A stretch of DNA of 64,000 bases from JAFAXA01 sp963777325 (GTDB lineage: Bacteria > Pseudomonadota > Alphaproteobacteria > Acetobacterales > Acetobacteraceae), in NCBI GenBank assembly GCA_963777325.1, contig CAVZQE010000016.1, positions 62,001 to 126,000 of the forward strand, read 5' to 3'. Made by a program: the position numbers and the translations under genes. Positions within the stretch are counted from its first letter, which is position 1. The number at the start of each line of letters is the position of its first letter. This document shows positions 1-9,100 of this stretch, piece after piece. The notes below the pieces were generated by a model, which saw nothing but the letters and a program-made list of their open reading frames with translations, was not told the DNA's origin and ran no database searches.

Positions 1-1262
1 AAGGCGAGCGTCAGCATGGCGAGATAGACGCCGGACAGCCGCGCAACAACCGCGCCGAACGCGGCGGCGGCGATCGCCGGGAGCAGCAGCGACGCGAGCA
101 GCCCGGCCGCCATCGGCGCGCCCGCGTTCTGCCACACGAGGCCGGCGGCATACGCGCCCAGTCCGAACCAGGCGGCGTGGCCGAAGCTCGGCATCCCGCC
201 CGGTCCCATCATGACGTGCAGGCTCGCCGCGAACAGCACCGCGACCGCCGCCTCGGTGAGCACGCTCAGCGTGTACGGCCCGACGAAAAGAGGCGCCGCG
301 ATCGCCACAATCAGCGTCACCGAACCGGCGGCGATCAGGGCGGGCGGCGCGGGCCGGACCGCCCGCACGCCCTGCACCGCGCGGGAAGCGGCATCCGCCC
401 GGCCGAGCAAGCCCTGCGGCCGCACCACGAGCACCGCCGCCATCAGCAGGAACACGAGCGCGAGTGTCGCCTGCGGCAGCACCACGATGCCGAACGCCTG
501 CACGAGGCCGATCAGCAGGCTCGCGAGATAGGCCCCGGTCACGCTGCCCAATCCGCCCAGCACCACGACCACGAACGCATCCGTCACCGCCGCGAGATCG
601 GCGTTCAGCGTCGCCGAGCGGTCCGGCAGGGTCAGCGCGCCGCCGAGGCCCGCGAGCCCCGCGCCGAGGGCGAACACGGACGTGAACAGGAGCCGCTGAT
701 CGACGCCGAGCGCCGCCACCATCTCCCGGTCCTGGGTCGCCGCGCGGAGCAGCACCCCCCATCGCGTGCGGCGCAACAGCCACGTGATCCCGAGCAGCAG
801 CAGCGGGCCGACCGCGATCAGCACGAGATCGTAGCTCGGAAAGCGGGCCGCGCCGATCCGCACGAAGCCGCGCAGCCAGGGCGGCCGGGGCAGCGGCAGA
901 TCGCCCGGTCCCCAGATCGCGAGCGTCGCGTCCTCGACGATCAGCACGACGCCGAAGGTCGCGAGCAGCTGCAACAGTTCGGGGGCGCGGTACACCCGCC
1001 GCAACAGGCCCATTTCCAGCAGCGCGCCGAGCGCCGCGAGGATGAGCGCCGTCGCGATCACGCCGGATGCGAACCAGAGCGGCTCGCGCGGCAGCCGCCC
1101 GAGGACGCTCCAGCCGATATAGCCGCCGAGCATGAACAGGCTGCCATGCGCGAAGTTGACCACGCGCGTCACGCCGAAGATCAAGGTCAGTCCGGCGGCC
1201 GTCAGGAACAGCGACGAGGCCGAGGCGAGGCCCGTCAGCGCCTGCACGACGAGAAACGTCAC
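1..1262 (-). CDS. Branched-chain amino acid-type ABC transporter permease, LivH-LivM fusion (partial, cut by window edge)
   Basis: This is the inner-membrane channel of a high-affinity ABC importer for branched-chain amino acids or similar organic solutes. The frame starts at GTG 1262, six bases beyond the stop of the upstream binding-protein gene, and runs off the left edge after about 420 residues. Residues 1-290 match LivH, with the family signature NFAHGSLFMLGGY at 36-48 and several hydrophobic segments. From about 305 a second permease half of LivM type begins, with MPSFGHAAWFGLGAY at 357-371. LivH and LivM are normally separate proteins, so this is a natural fusion; the join around 285-305 (RPQGLLGR then a basic linker) shows no stop or frameshift. 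The ATPase subunits presumably lie beyond the window. Substrate is not predictable from the permease. Confidence 0.85.
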   Translation of the reverse strand, partial: MTFLVVQALTGLASASSLFLTAAGLTLIFGVTRVVNFAHGSLFMLGGYIGWSVLGRLPREPLWFASGVIATALILAALGALLEMGLLRRVYRAPELLQLLATFGVVLIVEDATLAIWGPGDLPLPRPPWLRGFVRIGAARFPSYDLVLIAVGPLLLLGITWLLRRTRWGVLLRAATQDREMVAALGVDQRLLFTSVFALGAGLAGLGGALTLPDRSATLNADLAAVTDAFVVVVLGGLGSVTGAYLASLLIGLVQAFGIVVLPQATLALVFLLMAAVLVVRPQGLLGRADAASRAVQGVRAVRPAPPALIAAGSVTLIVAIAAPLFVGPYTLSVLTEAAVAVLFAASLHVMMGPGGMPSFGHAAWFGLGAYAAGLVWQNAGAPMAAGLLASLLLPAIAAAAFGAVVARLSGVYLAMLTLA

Positions 1263-1268
1263 GTCCCG

Positions 1269-2480
1269 CTAGCCGGAGGCGGGCCGCATCCGCCTGACCT
1301 CCGCGTCCGGCGGCAGATAGTTCGCGCCGTCGGCATAGCGCCAGTCCACCATGACGCCGCGTCCGTCGCGGAGCGCCGTCTTGCCGACGAAGGTGCCGAG
1401 CGTGCTCTGGTGATCGATCGCGCGGAAGGTCACCGGACCGAACGGTGTCCCGAAGGACGCGCCCGCGAACCCGTCGGCCATGCGTTCCGCCGCCGTGCCG
1501 CCGGACTGCGCGATCCCGGCGGCGATCGCGCCGATCAGGGCATAGCCGACGACCGACCCCATCCCGGGCGTCTCCTTGAACCGGGCGCGGTAGAGGTCGA
1601 TGAACGCCTGGTTCGCTTCGGTCTTGACCGCCGCGCCCGGATAGCCGGTGACGATCCATCCTTCCGGCGTCTCGTCGCCGAGCGGATCGAGATACTCGGG
1701 TTCGCCGGTCAGCACCGACACGACCGCGCGCCCGTCGAACAGGCCGCGCGTATTGCCTTGCCGGACGAAGTTGGTCAGATCCGCGCCGAAGGTGACGTTC
1801 AGGATCGCGTCCGGCTGGCTCTCTGCCAGCGCGGCGACGGTCGCGCCCGCGTCGATCCGGTTCAGCGCCGGCCACTGCTCGGCGACGAAGCTCGCGTCCG
1901 GCCGCCGCGCCGCGAGCAGCTGCTTGAACCAGCGCACCGTGGACTGACCGTATTCGTAGTTCGGCGCGACCGAGACCCATCGCGTGGCCGGCAGCTTGGC
2001 GGCCTCTTCGACCAGCATCGCCGCCTGCATGTAGGTCGAGGGGCGGAGGCGGTAGCAGAAGCGGTTGCCCTTCTCCCACACCAGCGCGTCGGTCAGCGGC
2101 TCGCCGCCCACGAACAGCGCGCGGCGCGACAGGGCGTAGTCCGACACGGCGAGCGCGACGTTGGACAGATACGTTCCCGCCAGCAGATCGACCTTCTGGT
2201 CGTCGAGGAGCTCGCCCGCGAGCCGCACCGCGTCCTGCGGCTTGCCCGCGTCGTCGCGGCTGATGACCTCGAGCGGACGGCCGAGCACGCCGCCGGCCGC
2301 GTTGATCCGCTCGACGGCGAGGCGCCATCCGTTCCGGTATGGCACGGTGAACGAGGGAATGGCGGTGTAGCTGTTGATTTCGCCGATCCGGATCGGCGGC
2401 CCGGCCGCGCGCGCCCGGCCGACCGCCGCAAGCGCGAGCAGGGGAAGCGAGGCCGTCAGGGCGCGCCGCGTGAGAAGCAT
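1269..2480 (-). CDS. ABC transporter substrate-binding protein (LivJ/periplasmic binding protein type 1)
   Basis: This periplasmic solute receptor of about 403 residues feeds the permease directly downstream. I chose ATG 2480 rather than longer upstream frames because it puts a signal peptide at the N terminus: a twin arginine (LTRRALTAS) followed by a leucine/alanine-rich stretch ending near RARAA, which could use the Tat or Sec route. The mature part opens with IRIGEINSYTAIPSF and keeps the type-1 fold landmarks: GWRLAVERINAAGG near the start, then DDQKVDLLAGTYLS and VGYALIGAIAAGIAQ. This family binds amino acids, amides or aromatic acids; the ligand cannot be read from the sequence. The gene is divergent from the DUF6489-type gene, with 150 bases between them for promoters. 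Confidence 0.85.
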   Translation of the reverse strand: MLLTRRALTASLPLLALAAVGRARAAGPPIRIGEINSYTAIPSFTVPYRNGWRLAVERINAAGGVLGRPLEVISRDDAGKPQDAVRLAGELLDDQKVDLLAGTYLSNVALAVSDYALSRRALFVGGEPLTDALVWEKGNRFCYRLRPSTYMQAAMLVEEAAKLPATRWVSVAPNYEYGQSTVRWFKQLLAARRPDASFVAEQWPALNRIDAGATVAALAESQPDAILNVTFGADLTNFVRQGNTRGLFDGRAVVSVLTGEPEYLDPLGDETPEGWIVTGYPGAAVKTEANQAFIDLYRARFKETPGMGSVVGYALIGAIAAGIAQSGGTAAERMADGFAGASFGTPFGPVTFRAIDHQSTLGTFVGKTALRDGRGVMVDWRYADGANYLPPDAEVRRMRPASG

Positions 2481-2630
2481 CGGATCGGCACTCCATGGCA
2501 ATGCTCTGCGCCGGTAGCATTCTTGCGGCGGCGGTTCCATAGCGGGAGCTGTTGACGGCCTCGACGAGGGTCTGCGCTAGATGGCGAGCGTTTCGAAGCC
2601 ATCCCGATTGCCACGAAGGAGGCGCGTCCC

Positions 2631-2891
2631 GTGAAGGTCACGATCCAGATCGACTGCACGCCCGAGGAGGCGCGCACGTTCTTCGGCCAGCCCGACCTCA
2701 AGCCCTTGCAGGACAAGGTCATGGCGAAGATCGAGAAGCAGATGCTCGACAGCGTCGCCGCGATGTCGCCCGACGCCATCCTCAAGATGTGGTCGGCGTT
2801 CATCCCTCAGAACGCCGAACAGTTCCGTGAAGCCTTCGCGCGATTCTTCGGGCGCTCGTTCGGTCAGCCGAAACCGGCCGAGGACAAGTAG
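2631..2891 (+). CDS. Small conserved protein, DUF6489-type
   Basis: An 86-residue soluble protein starting at GTG 2631, preceded by GAAGGAGGC at a good Shine-Dalgarno distance. It has no signal peptide or membrane segment and a high content of charged and amphipathic helix (PEEARTFFGQPDLKPLQDKV, then MWSAFIPQNAEQFREAF). I recognise the opening (MKVTIQIDCTPEEARTFFG) as the alphaproteobacterial family DUF6489, whose members resemble the amphipathic helices of phasins or small regulatory proteins; no function is established. It is monocistronic, flanked by the divergent binding-protein gene and by the HU gene on the same strand. A short dyad (GTCCG-GAA-CGGAC, about 2900-2913) just after the stop may be a weak terminator. 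Confidence 0.75.
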   Translation: MKVTIQIDCTPEEARTFFGQPDLKPLQDKVMAKIEKQMLDSVAAMSPDAILKMWSAFIPQNAEQFREAFARFFGRSFGQPKPAEDK

Positions 2892-3004
2892 CCGCGTCGC
2901 TGTCCGGAACGGACCGCGCCGCATGGAGGCATGATGCTTGTTCTCGCCGGGAAAGCGTGATGCCATAACCGTCACCGGAAACTTCGAGAGCGAGTTGGTC
3001 TGCC

Positions 3005-3424
3005 ATGGCCACAGCAGCAAAGAGAACCACTACCGCCGCGTCGCGGGCCAAGGCATCGAAGCCCGCTCCGAAGGCGGCCTCGAAAGCCGCGCCGAAGAGC
3101 GCGGCGACGAAAACCACGCGCGCGGCCGGCGCGGCCAAGGCCGCAAGCCCGACGGTCACGCTCCGGCAGATCGCGGCGCAGATCGCCGAAGAGCATGAAA
3201 TGCCGAAGAAGCAGGCGGATCTGGTGTTGAGCAATGTCGTGAGCGTGGTCGTGCGCCACCTGAAGAAAGGCGACCGTGTCCGCCTCGGCGGCCTTGGCAT
3301 TCTGCAAGTCAAGAAGCGGGCCGCGCGCATGGGCCGGAATCCCGCGACGGGCGAGGCGATCAAGATCAAAGCCAGCAAGAAGGTGGCGTTCCGGGCCGCC
3401 AAGGAGCTGAAAGAGGCGATCTGA
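3005..3424 (+). CDS. HU-family DNA-binding protein with lysine/alanine-rich histone H1-like N-terminal tail
   Basis: A nucleoid-associated, DNA-bending protein of 139 residues; typical HU is about 90. Residues 1-47 are almost only Ala, Lys, Thr, Ser, Pro and Arg in repeats of the AASKAAPK type, a disordered basic tail like eukaryotic H1 or AlgP/Hc1 proteins. Residues 48-139 are the HU/IHF fold: an N-terminal helix pair (VTLRQIAAQIAEE), the GDRVRLGGLGILQVKKR strand, the DNA-intercalating arm with GRNPATGE, and the C-terminal KVAFRAAKELKEAI helix. The Pro inside GRNPATGE is the intercalating residue in HU. The tail probably adds nonspecific DNA binding or compaction. The gene stands alone, and a GC-rich hairpin follows the stop. 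Confidence 0.9.
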   Translation: MATAAKRTTTAASRAKASKPAPKAASKAAPKSAATKTTRAAGAAKAASPTVTLRQIAAQIAEEHEMPKKQADLVLSNVVSVVVRHLKKGDRVRLGGLGILQVKKRAARMGRNPATGEAIKIKASKKVAFRAAKELKEAI

Positions 3425-3433
3425 CCACCCGCC

Positions 3434-3448
3434 GTCCCCCGCGGGGGA
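3434..3448 (+). terminator. GC-rich hairpin after the HU gene
   Basis: The sequence GTCCCCCGCGGGGGA is a nearly perfect dyad ten bases after the HU stop codon. It could terminate HU transcription, although no clear T-run follows, so Rho-independent strength is uncertain. Confidence 0.4.
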
Positions 3449-3543
3449 GATCGTGCTCCGCATTTGTGCGCTGCAAAAAGACTGCGGGTGCGTGACGCTT
3501 CCTAGCGCCATAATGCCCCGATGAATGGACGGGGCTGGACGGC

Positions 3544-4638
3544 ATGACGATTCAGGTCGCGATCGCGAACAGCTATGGTTTGGCCATGGCCAGCGACCGG
3601 CACGTCTTTCGTGGCGGTGAAGCTCGCTCCACTGGCCAGGACGTGAAGCTCATTCGCCTGCGCGGCGTCGTTCCGGCCGCGATCATGGCGGCGGGTCCGT
3701 TCGCCGTGTTCGGAATGCCCGTCGCGCGGTTGGCCTTGCGGATCGAGCGCGCGCTCGGCGCAGCGGCGGCCGAGGGCACCCCCGACGCGCTCGCGGAAGC
3801 CGTCCTGCACGTATTGGATCAGCCGCTCGCGCCGCCCGCGACGGGCGATGCGGCCGAGGGCGACGCGGCCATCCTGGCCGAAATCGCCGAGGACGTGCTC
3901 GAACCGGCGCTGGCCGTAGGCGCCGACGCCCGCGCGAGTCTGGAAGGTCTGCTGCGGGAGATGGAAGGAGCCCCGTTCTGCCGGGGCGGAGAGGGGATGC
4001 AGGCGTCCGGCCGCGCCGTGTGGCGGGCGCGCGCGCCCGCCCTGTCCCGCTTTGTCTCGAAGCCGGACGTGGCGGCGGCGCTGCGGCGCGAGCCGGAACT
4101 CTGCGGGCGTGCCGTCATTGGGGCGTTGTCGCGCGACTGGGGCAAGGCTTCGGACGTCTTTCTCAGCGTCGGCTTCTGCTGCCCCGCGACCGGCGTTCCG
4201 GTACTGCTGGCGCTCCGGCTCTGGCGGGGGATCGGCAACCGCCTGCACGCGGTCTCGCGGCTGGAGCGGGACTACGAGGCGGTGGTACGGGCGGACCGGA
4301 CCGTGGTGATCGCCCAAGGCTCGGGCAGGGCCACGGTCGAGGCGATGGTGGACGGTCTCGCCGAGGAGCATTGGAGCCGGCTGGCGAGCGATGGCAATGC
4401 CGCCGTGCAGCAGGGCATGGCCGCGCGCTGGGACCGGGCGCATGACCGCATCGGCGTGTCGAGCGGCCGGGAACTCGCCACCATCGCTTCCGGGCTGGTT
4501 CGCGGCGCCGAGGTGATCGGTTACCTCACCCGGGATAGCGAGGGCACGGTGGCCGACGTCGATTGCATGCTGCTGACCCCGAGGGGCGTCAGCGACTACA
4601 CGCTGGATGCCGGGCCGGTCCTCCGCCGGGCGGCGTAG
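3544..4638 (+). CDS. Putative proteasome/HslV-like Ntn-hydrolase with long C-terminal extension
   Basis: I know no named family for this 364-residue protein, but its first 60 residues look like a proteasome beta or HslV subunit. After removal of Met1, Thr becomes residue 1; the strand TIQVAIANSYGLAMASDRHV follows, placing Asp at position 17, exactly as in HslV and 20S beta subunits. Lys34 in QDVKLIRLRG corresponds to catalytic Lys33, with HslV's N(V)KKVRRL in the same place. A glycine-containing strand (AAIMAAGPFAVFG) follows, as in HslV's AGFAGG. HslV has about 175 residues and Anbu about 240, so the remaining 200 residues, which carry no motif I recognise, are unusual. No ATPase partner is adjacent; HU lies upstream and glgC converges from downstream. 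Threonine-type amidohydrolase activity is an inference from the triad positions. Confidence 0.6.
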   Translation: MTIQVAIANSYGLAMASDRHVFRGGEARSTGQDVKLIRLRGVVPAAIMAAGPFAVFGMPVARLALRIERALGAAAAEGTPDALAEAVLHVLDQPLAPPATGDAAEGDAAILAEIAEDVLEPALAVGADARASLEGLLREMEGAPFCRGGEGMQASGRAVWRARAPALSRFVSKPDVAAALRREPELCGRAVIGALSRDWGKASDVFLSVGFCCPATGVPVLLALRLWRGIGNRLHAVSRLERDYEAVVRADRTVVIAQGSGRATVEAMVDGLAEEHWSRLASDGNAAVQQGMAARWDRAHDRIGVSSGRELATIASGLVRGAEVIGYLTRDSEGTVADVDCMLLTPRGVSDYTLDAGPVLRRAA

Positions 4639-4651
4639 GGGACCGCCCCGG

Positions 4652-5926
4652 TTATCCGGCGGACGCGAGCCGGTCGATCATCGGCTGCGTGATGAGGCAC
4701 ACGCCCTTCTCCGTGCGGCGGAAACGCTTCGCATCCAAATCCGGGTCTTCCCCGACCACGAGGCCCGTCGGAATGAGCACCCCCCGGTCGACGACGACGT
4801 TCGTAAGCCGCACACGCTCTCCGATCTTCGCTTCCGGCAGGATGACGGCGTTCTCGATCCGGCCGTAGGAACGGACATGCACGGAGGTGCAGAGCAGCGA
4901 TTTCTTCACGTAGGAGCCGCTGACGATGCAACCGCCCGAGATCATGGAATCGGTCGCGTAGCCGCGCCGCTCGCCCCGGTCGTGGACGAACTTGGCCGGC
5001 GGCGTGATGGTGGCGTCCGTCCAGATCGGCCAGTCGCGGTCGTAGAGGTCGAGGGCGGGGAGGGGCTCGGTGAGATCGAGATTGGCTCGCCAATAGGCAT
5101 CCACCGTGCCCACGTCCCGCCAATAGGCTTCGGCTTCGGGGTTCGTCCGGACGCAAGACCGGGAGAACAGATGGGCGACGGCAAGGCCGTTCTCGACCAT
5201 GTCCGGGATGATGTCGCGGCCGAAATCGTGGCCGGAATCGGGATTGGCCGCGTCCTTGCGGAGCTGCTCGAACAGGAGGCGCGTCGAGAACACGTAGATG
5301 CCCATGCTGGCGAGCGCGACGTCCGGCCTGCCCGGCATCGGCGGCGGATCTTTGGGCTTCTCCAGGAAGGAGAGGACACGGTCGTTCTCGTCGATATGCA
5401 TCACGCCGAAGCCGACCGCTTCCATGCGCGGCACCTCGATGCAGCCGATCGTCACGTCCGCGCCCGTATCCACATGCTGCTGCAGCATGGGCTCGTAATC
5501 CATCTTGTAGACGTGGTCGCCCGCGAGCAGGACGATGTATTCCGGGCGATGGCTCGCGATGATCTCGATGTTCTGATACACGGCATCCGCCGTGCCCGCG
5601 TACCAGGCATCCTCGGACACGCGCTGGCTGGCGGGCAGAATGTCGAACGTCTCGTTGCGCTCCGCCCGCAGGAATGTCCAGCCGCGCTGCAAATGGCGGA
5701 TCAGGCTATGCGCCTTGTATTGCGTCGCGACCCCGATGCGGCGGATGCCGGAATTGAGGGCGTTCGAGAGTGCGAAATCGATGATCCGCGCGGTGCCGCC
5801 GAAGAACACGGCAGGCTTGGCGCGCTTGTCCGTCAACTCCAGGAGCCGGCTGCCCCGGCCACCCGCCAGCACGTAGGCCATGGCGTGGCGCGACAGCGGG
5901 GAGTGCGGCGTCGACTGAGCGGGCAT
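4652..5926 (-). CDS. glgC: Glucose-1-phosphate adenylyltransferase
   Basis: Makes ADP-glucose from ATP and glucose-1-phosphate, the committed step of bacterial glycogen synthesis in the cytoplasm. The protein has 424 residues, the usual length. The nucleotidyltransferase domain opens with YVLAGGRGSRL at 18-28, then the Lys of KRAKPAV and FALSNALNSG at 51-60; GTADAVYQN and LLAGDHVYKMDY form the substrate and metal site. The C-terminal third is the left-handed beta-helix with SMISGGCIVSGSYV and ERVRLTNVVVDRGVLIP. ATG 5926 was chosen because a perfect AAGGAGG lies a few bases upstream. No glgA, glgB or glgP is in the window, so the gene is separated from its pathway. It faces the glutamate dehydrogenase gene across a 200-bp divergent region. 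Confidence 0.95.
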   Translation of the reverse strand: MPAQSTPHSPLSRHAMAYVLAGGRGSRLLELTDKRAKPAVFFGGTARIIDFALSNALNSGIRRIGVATQYKAHSLIRHLQRGWTFLRAERNETFDILPASQRVSEDAWYAGTADAVYQNIEIIASHRPEYIVLLAGDHVYKMDYEPMLQQHVDTGADVTIGCIEVPRMEAVGFGVMHIDENDRVLSFLEKPKDPPPMPGRPDVALASMGIYVFSTRLLFEQLRKDAANPDSGHDFGRDIIPDMVENGLAVAHLFSRSCVRTNPEAEAYWRDVGTVDAYWRANLDLTEPLPALDLYDRDWPIWTDATITPPAKFVHDRGERRGYATDSMISGGCIVSGSYVKKSLLCTSVHVRSYGRIENAVILPEAKIGERVRLTNVVVDRGVLIPTGLVVGEDPDLDAKRFRRTEKGVCLITQPMIDRLASAG

Positions 5927-6127
5927 ACGGGTTCCTCCTTCTGCCATCGGTCCGGCGCGCGGGGGGCATCGCGCGCGCTTCTGGTTCTGACGACGGCATC
6001 TGCGGCACCGCAGAGTGCGGGACGATACATCGCCTGCCGCCGGTTGCAACAGGGGCGGCCATCGCCAGACGCGTTTTCCGTGCTACGTTCGCTGGCCGCG
6101 CTTAATTCCTGCCGCGGGAGTAAATGC
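5927..6127. promoter_or_regulatory. Divergent intergenic region between glgC and glutamate dehydrogenase
   Basis: This 201-bp non-coding stretch must hold the promoters of both divergent genes. The only element I can name is the strong Shine-Dalgarno AAGGAGG of glgC (minus strand, 5934-5940). I see no convincing operator or riboswitch. Confidence 0.4.
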
Positions 6128-9100
6128 ATGAAACCGCATGCCGACACGGCGGCGCAAGCTCGGATCGAGCAGGCCGTTCGAGCAGGCCGTTCGAGCAGGC
6201 CGTGACCGTTGCATCCGAGACCGATCGCGCGATCGACGCGGAGTTTCGTTCGTGGGCTGTATCGCAACGTCCCGCCCAACGACCTGCTCAGGCGGAGCGC
6301 CGGCGACCTCGCCCGGCCGCGGCCTCGCTCCGGACCCTGCTCGCCGCGCGGCGTCCTGGCCGGCCCACCGTCCGGGTCACGGAGGCGAGAGGAGAGGACG
6401 ACCGGGAAAAGACGCGGGAAACAGGCGGCGCGGTCGTTCAGATCGTCAACGACGACATGCCGTTCCTGGTCGATAGCGTCACGCAGGCGCTCAACGCCCG
6501 GCATCTGATGGTGCATCTCGTCATCCATCCCGTGATGCCCGTCTTGCGCGACCAGGCCGGTGTCCTGCTCCGGTTCGGCGCGCAGGCGCCGGGCGCTCCG
6601 GCGGAATCGGTGATGCATGTCGAGCTGGACGGCGCGGTCGAGCCCGAGCTGGTCACCGAACTCGTGCAGGCGCTCGAAACCGTGCTTGCCGACGTGCGCA
6701 TCGCCGTCGTCGATTTCCCGCTGATGAGCGCGAAAGCCGATCGCATCGCGCAAGAGATCGCGCACGCTCCCGATGCCCGCGTCGGAGCGCGGCGGAAGCG
6801 GCTGCCTTCCTCGCGTGGCTCGAACGACCGCAACTTCACCTTCCTCGGATACCGGGAATACCGGATCGAGCAGGACGGCGTTTCGATCGAGCCGGGATCG
6901 GGGTTGGGGCTGCTGCGGGCCGACAGCGATCTCGTGTTCGACGGGTTCAGGAACCAGCCGGCATTTTCCTCGGCGCCGGGAAATTCCGCCAGTCCGCTGG
7001 CGTGCTGACGATCTCGAAGTCGAGCCGCGTGTCGGACGTGCACCGGCGCGTGCCGATGGACACGATCGGGGTCAAGTCGTTCGACGCCGACGGCCGGCTC
7101 GTGCGGCAGAAGCTGTTCGTCGGCCTGTTCACCGCGCAATCCTATACGCGCCCGCTCGAAACCAGCCCGCTGCTGCGGAGCAAGCTGCGGCGGTGCTCGA
7201 CCGTGCGGGATTCCCGCCCGGGAGCCACGACGGCAAGGCGCTGCGCCACATCCTCGACAGCTTCCCGCATGACGAATTGTTCCAGTTCGATGACGAGGCG
7301 CTGTTCGCGACGGCGATGGGAATTCTCGGCCTGCAGGAGCGGCAGCGAATCGCGCTGTTCCTCCGCCGCGATCCGTATGGACGGTTCGTAAGCTGCCTCG
7401 TCTACGTGCCGAAGGATCGCTGCAGCGCGACCGTTCGCGACGACATGGCGGCGCTGCTCGTGGATGCCTTCGCGGGACGGCTCGCCTCGGAGGCGACGCA
7501 TCTCGACGAATCCGCGCTGGCGCGGCTGCATTTCGTGATCGCGGCGCCGCCGGGCGGCAGCTTGCCGGAGGTCGATGCAACCGCGCTCGAACGGCGTCTC
7601 ATCGAGGCCGGAAGCGACATGGGCCGACCGGCTCGGGGAGGCGCTCGTCCGCGCGCACGGGCATCGGCGAGGCGGACCGGCTGCTCGCGCGCTACCGGCA
7701 CGCCTTCCCCGGCGGCTACGCCGAATGCACCGCGCCCGCGCAGGCGGTCGGCGACATCGCGCTGATACGAGGCGCTCAGGGGCGGCAAGCCGCTCGGCGT
7801 CAGGATGGAGGCCGAGGCCGGCATCGAAGGCGGCCGCGTCAGCCTGCGCACGGCGCATGCGAACGAGCCGCTCGTCTTGAGCGACGTGCTGCCGATGCTC
7901 GAGAATTTCGGGCTGCGGGTGATCTCGGAAGTGCCGTACGCGGTGCGCCCGCAGGACGCGGGCGGCGCCGTTCTGGGTGCAGGATTTCGAGCTTCGAGCT
8001 ACGCCCGCCGGCGGCCGCTCGATACGCGGCGCGTCCGCGCGGTTCGAGGAGCGCCTTCGCGCGACGTCTGGTCGGGCGTGTTCGAGAACGACGGCTTCAA
8101 CCGCCTGGTGCTGCTCGCCGGGCTGTCCGCGCGCCAGGTGCGTGATCCTGCGCCTCTACTGCAAGGTTCTGCGCCAGGCCGGCTCCGCCTTCAGCCAGGC
8201 CTATATGCGAGGACACGCTGGCGTCCCATCCCGGCATCGCGCGATCGCTCGATCGCCTTGTTCGAGGCGCGCATTCGATCCGGCGGCGGCGGAAACCGAC
8301 CGGGAGCGGCAGACGGCGCGCATCGCCGAAGCGCGATCGAGAACGCGCTGGAAGAGGTCGCCAATCTCGACGAGGACCGCATCCTGCGCGGCTTATCTGC
8401 TGCTCATGCGGAAATCGCTGCGCACCAATTACTATCAGCCGGACGCGGACGGGCGGCCGAAGCCCTATCTCTCGGTCAAGCTCGCAAGCCGCGAGATCGC
8501 GCTGTTGCCGCTGCCGCGGCCGTTGGTCGAGATCTACGTCTACAGCCCGCGCGTCGAGGGCGTGCCATCTGCGCGGCGGCAAGGTCGCGCGCGGCGGCAT
8601 TGCGCTGGTCCGACCGCAAGGAGGATTTCCGCACCGAGATCCTCGGGCTGATGAAGGCGCAGATGGTGAAGAACGCCGTCATCGTGCCGGTCGGCTCGAA
8701 GGGCGGCTTCGTCGTGAAGCGCCCGCCGCTATCGGGCGGCCGCGAAGCGCTGATGGCGGAGGTCGTCGCCTGCTACACGACCTTCATGCGACGGCCTGCT
8801 CGACCTGACCGACAATCTCGATCGGCGAGACGGTCGTGCCGCCGCCGGAGGTGGTGCGCCACGACGGCGACGATCCCTATCTCGTCGTCGCCGCCGACAA
8901 GGGCACCGCGACCTTCTCCGACATCGCGAACGGCATCGCCGAGGAATACGGCTTCTGGCTCGGCGACGCGTTCGCGTCGGGCGGCTCGGTCGGCTACGAC
9001 CACAAGGCGATGGGCATCACCGCGCGCGGCGCCTGGGAGTCGGTCGAGCGGCATTTCCGCGAGATGGGCCGCGACATCCAGACGCGAAGACTTCACCTGC

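Noticed and set aside
177..2555. A very long plus-strand open frame of about 790 codons
   Set aside because: It is antisense to the permease and binding-protein genes, its protein is Arg/His/Glu-rich low complexity, and it has no family features; GC-rich DNA leaves such frames open by chance.
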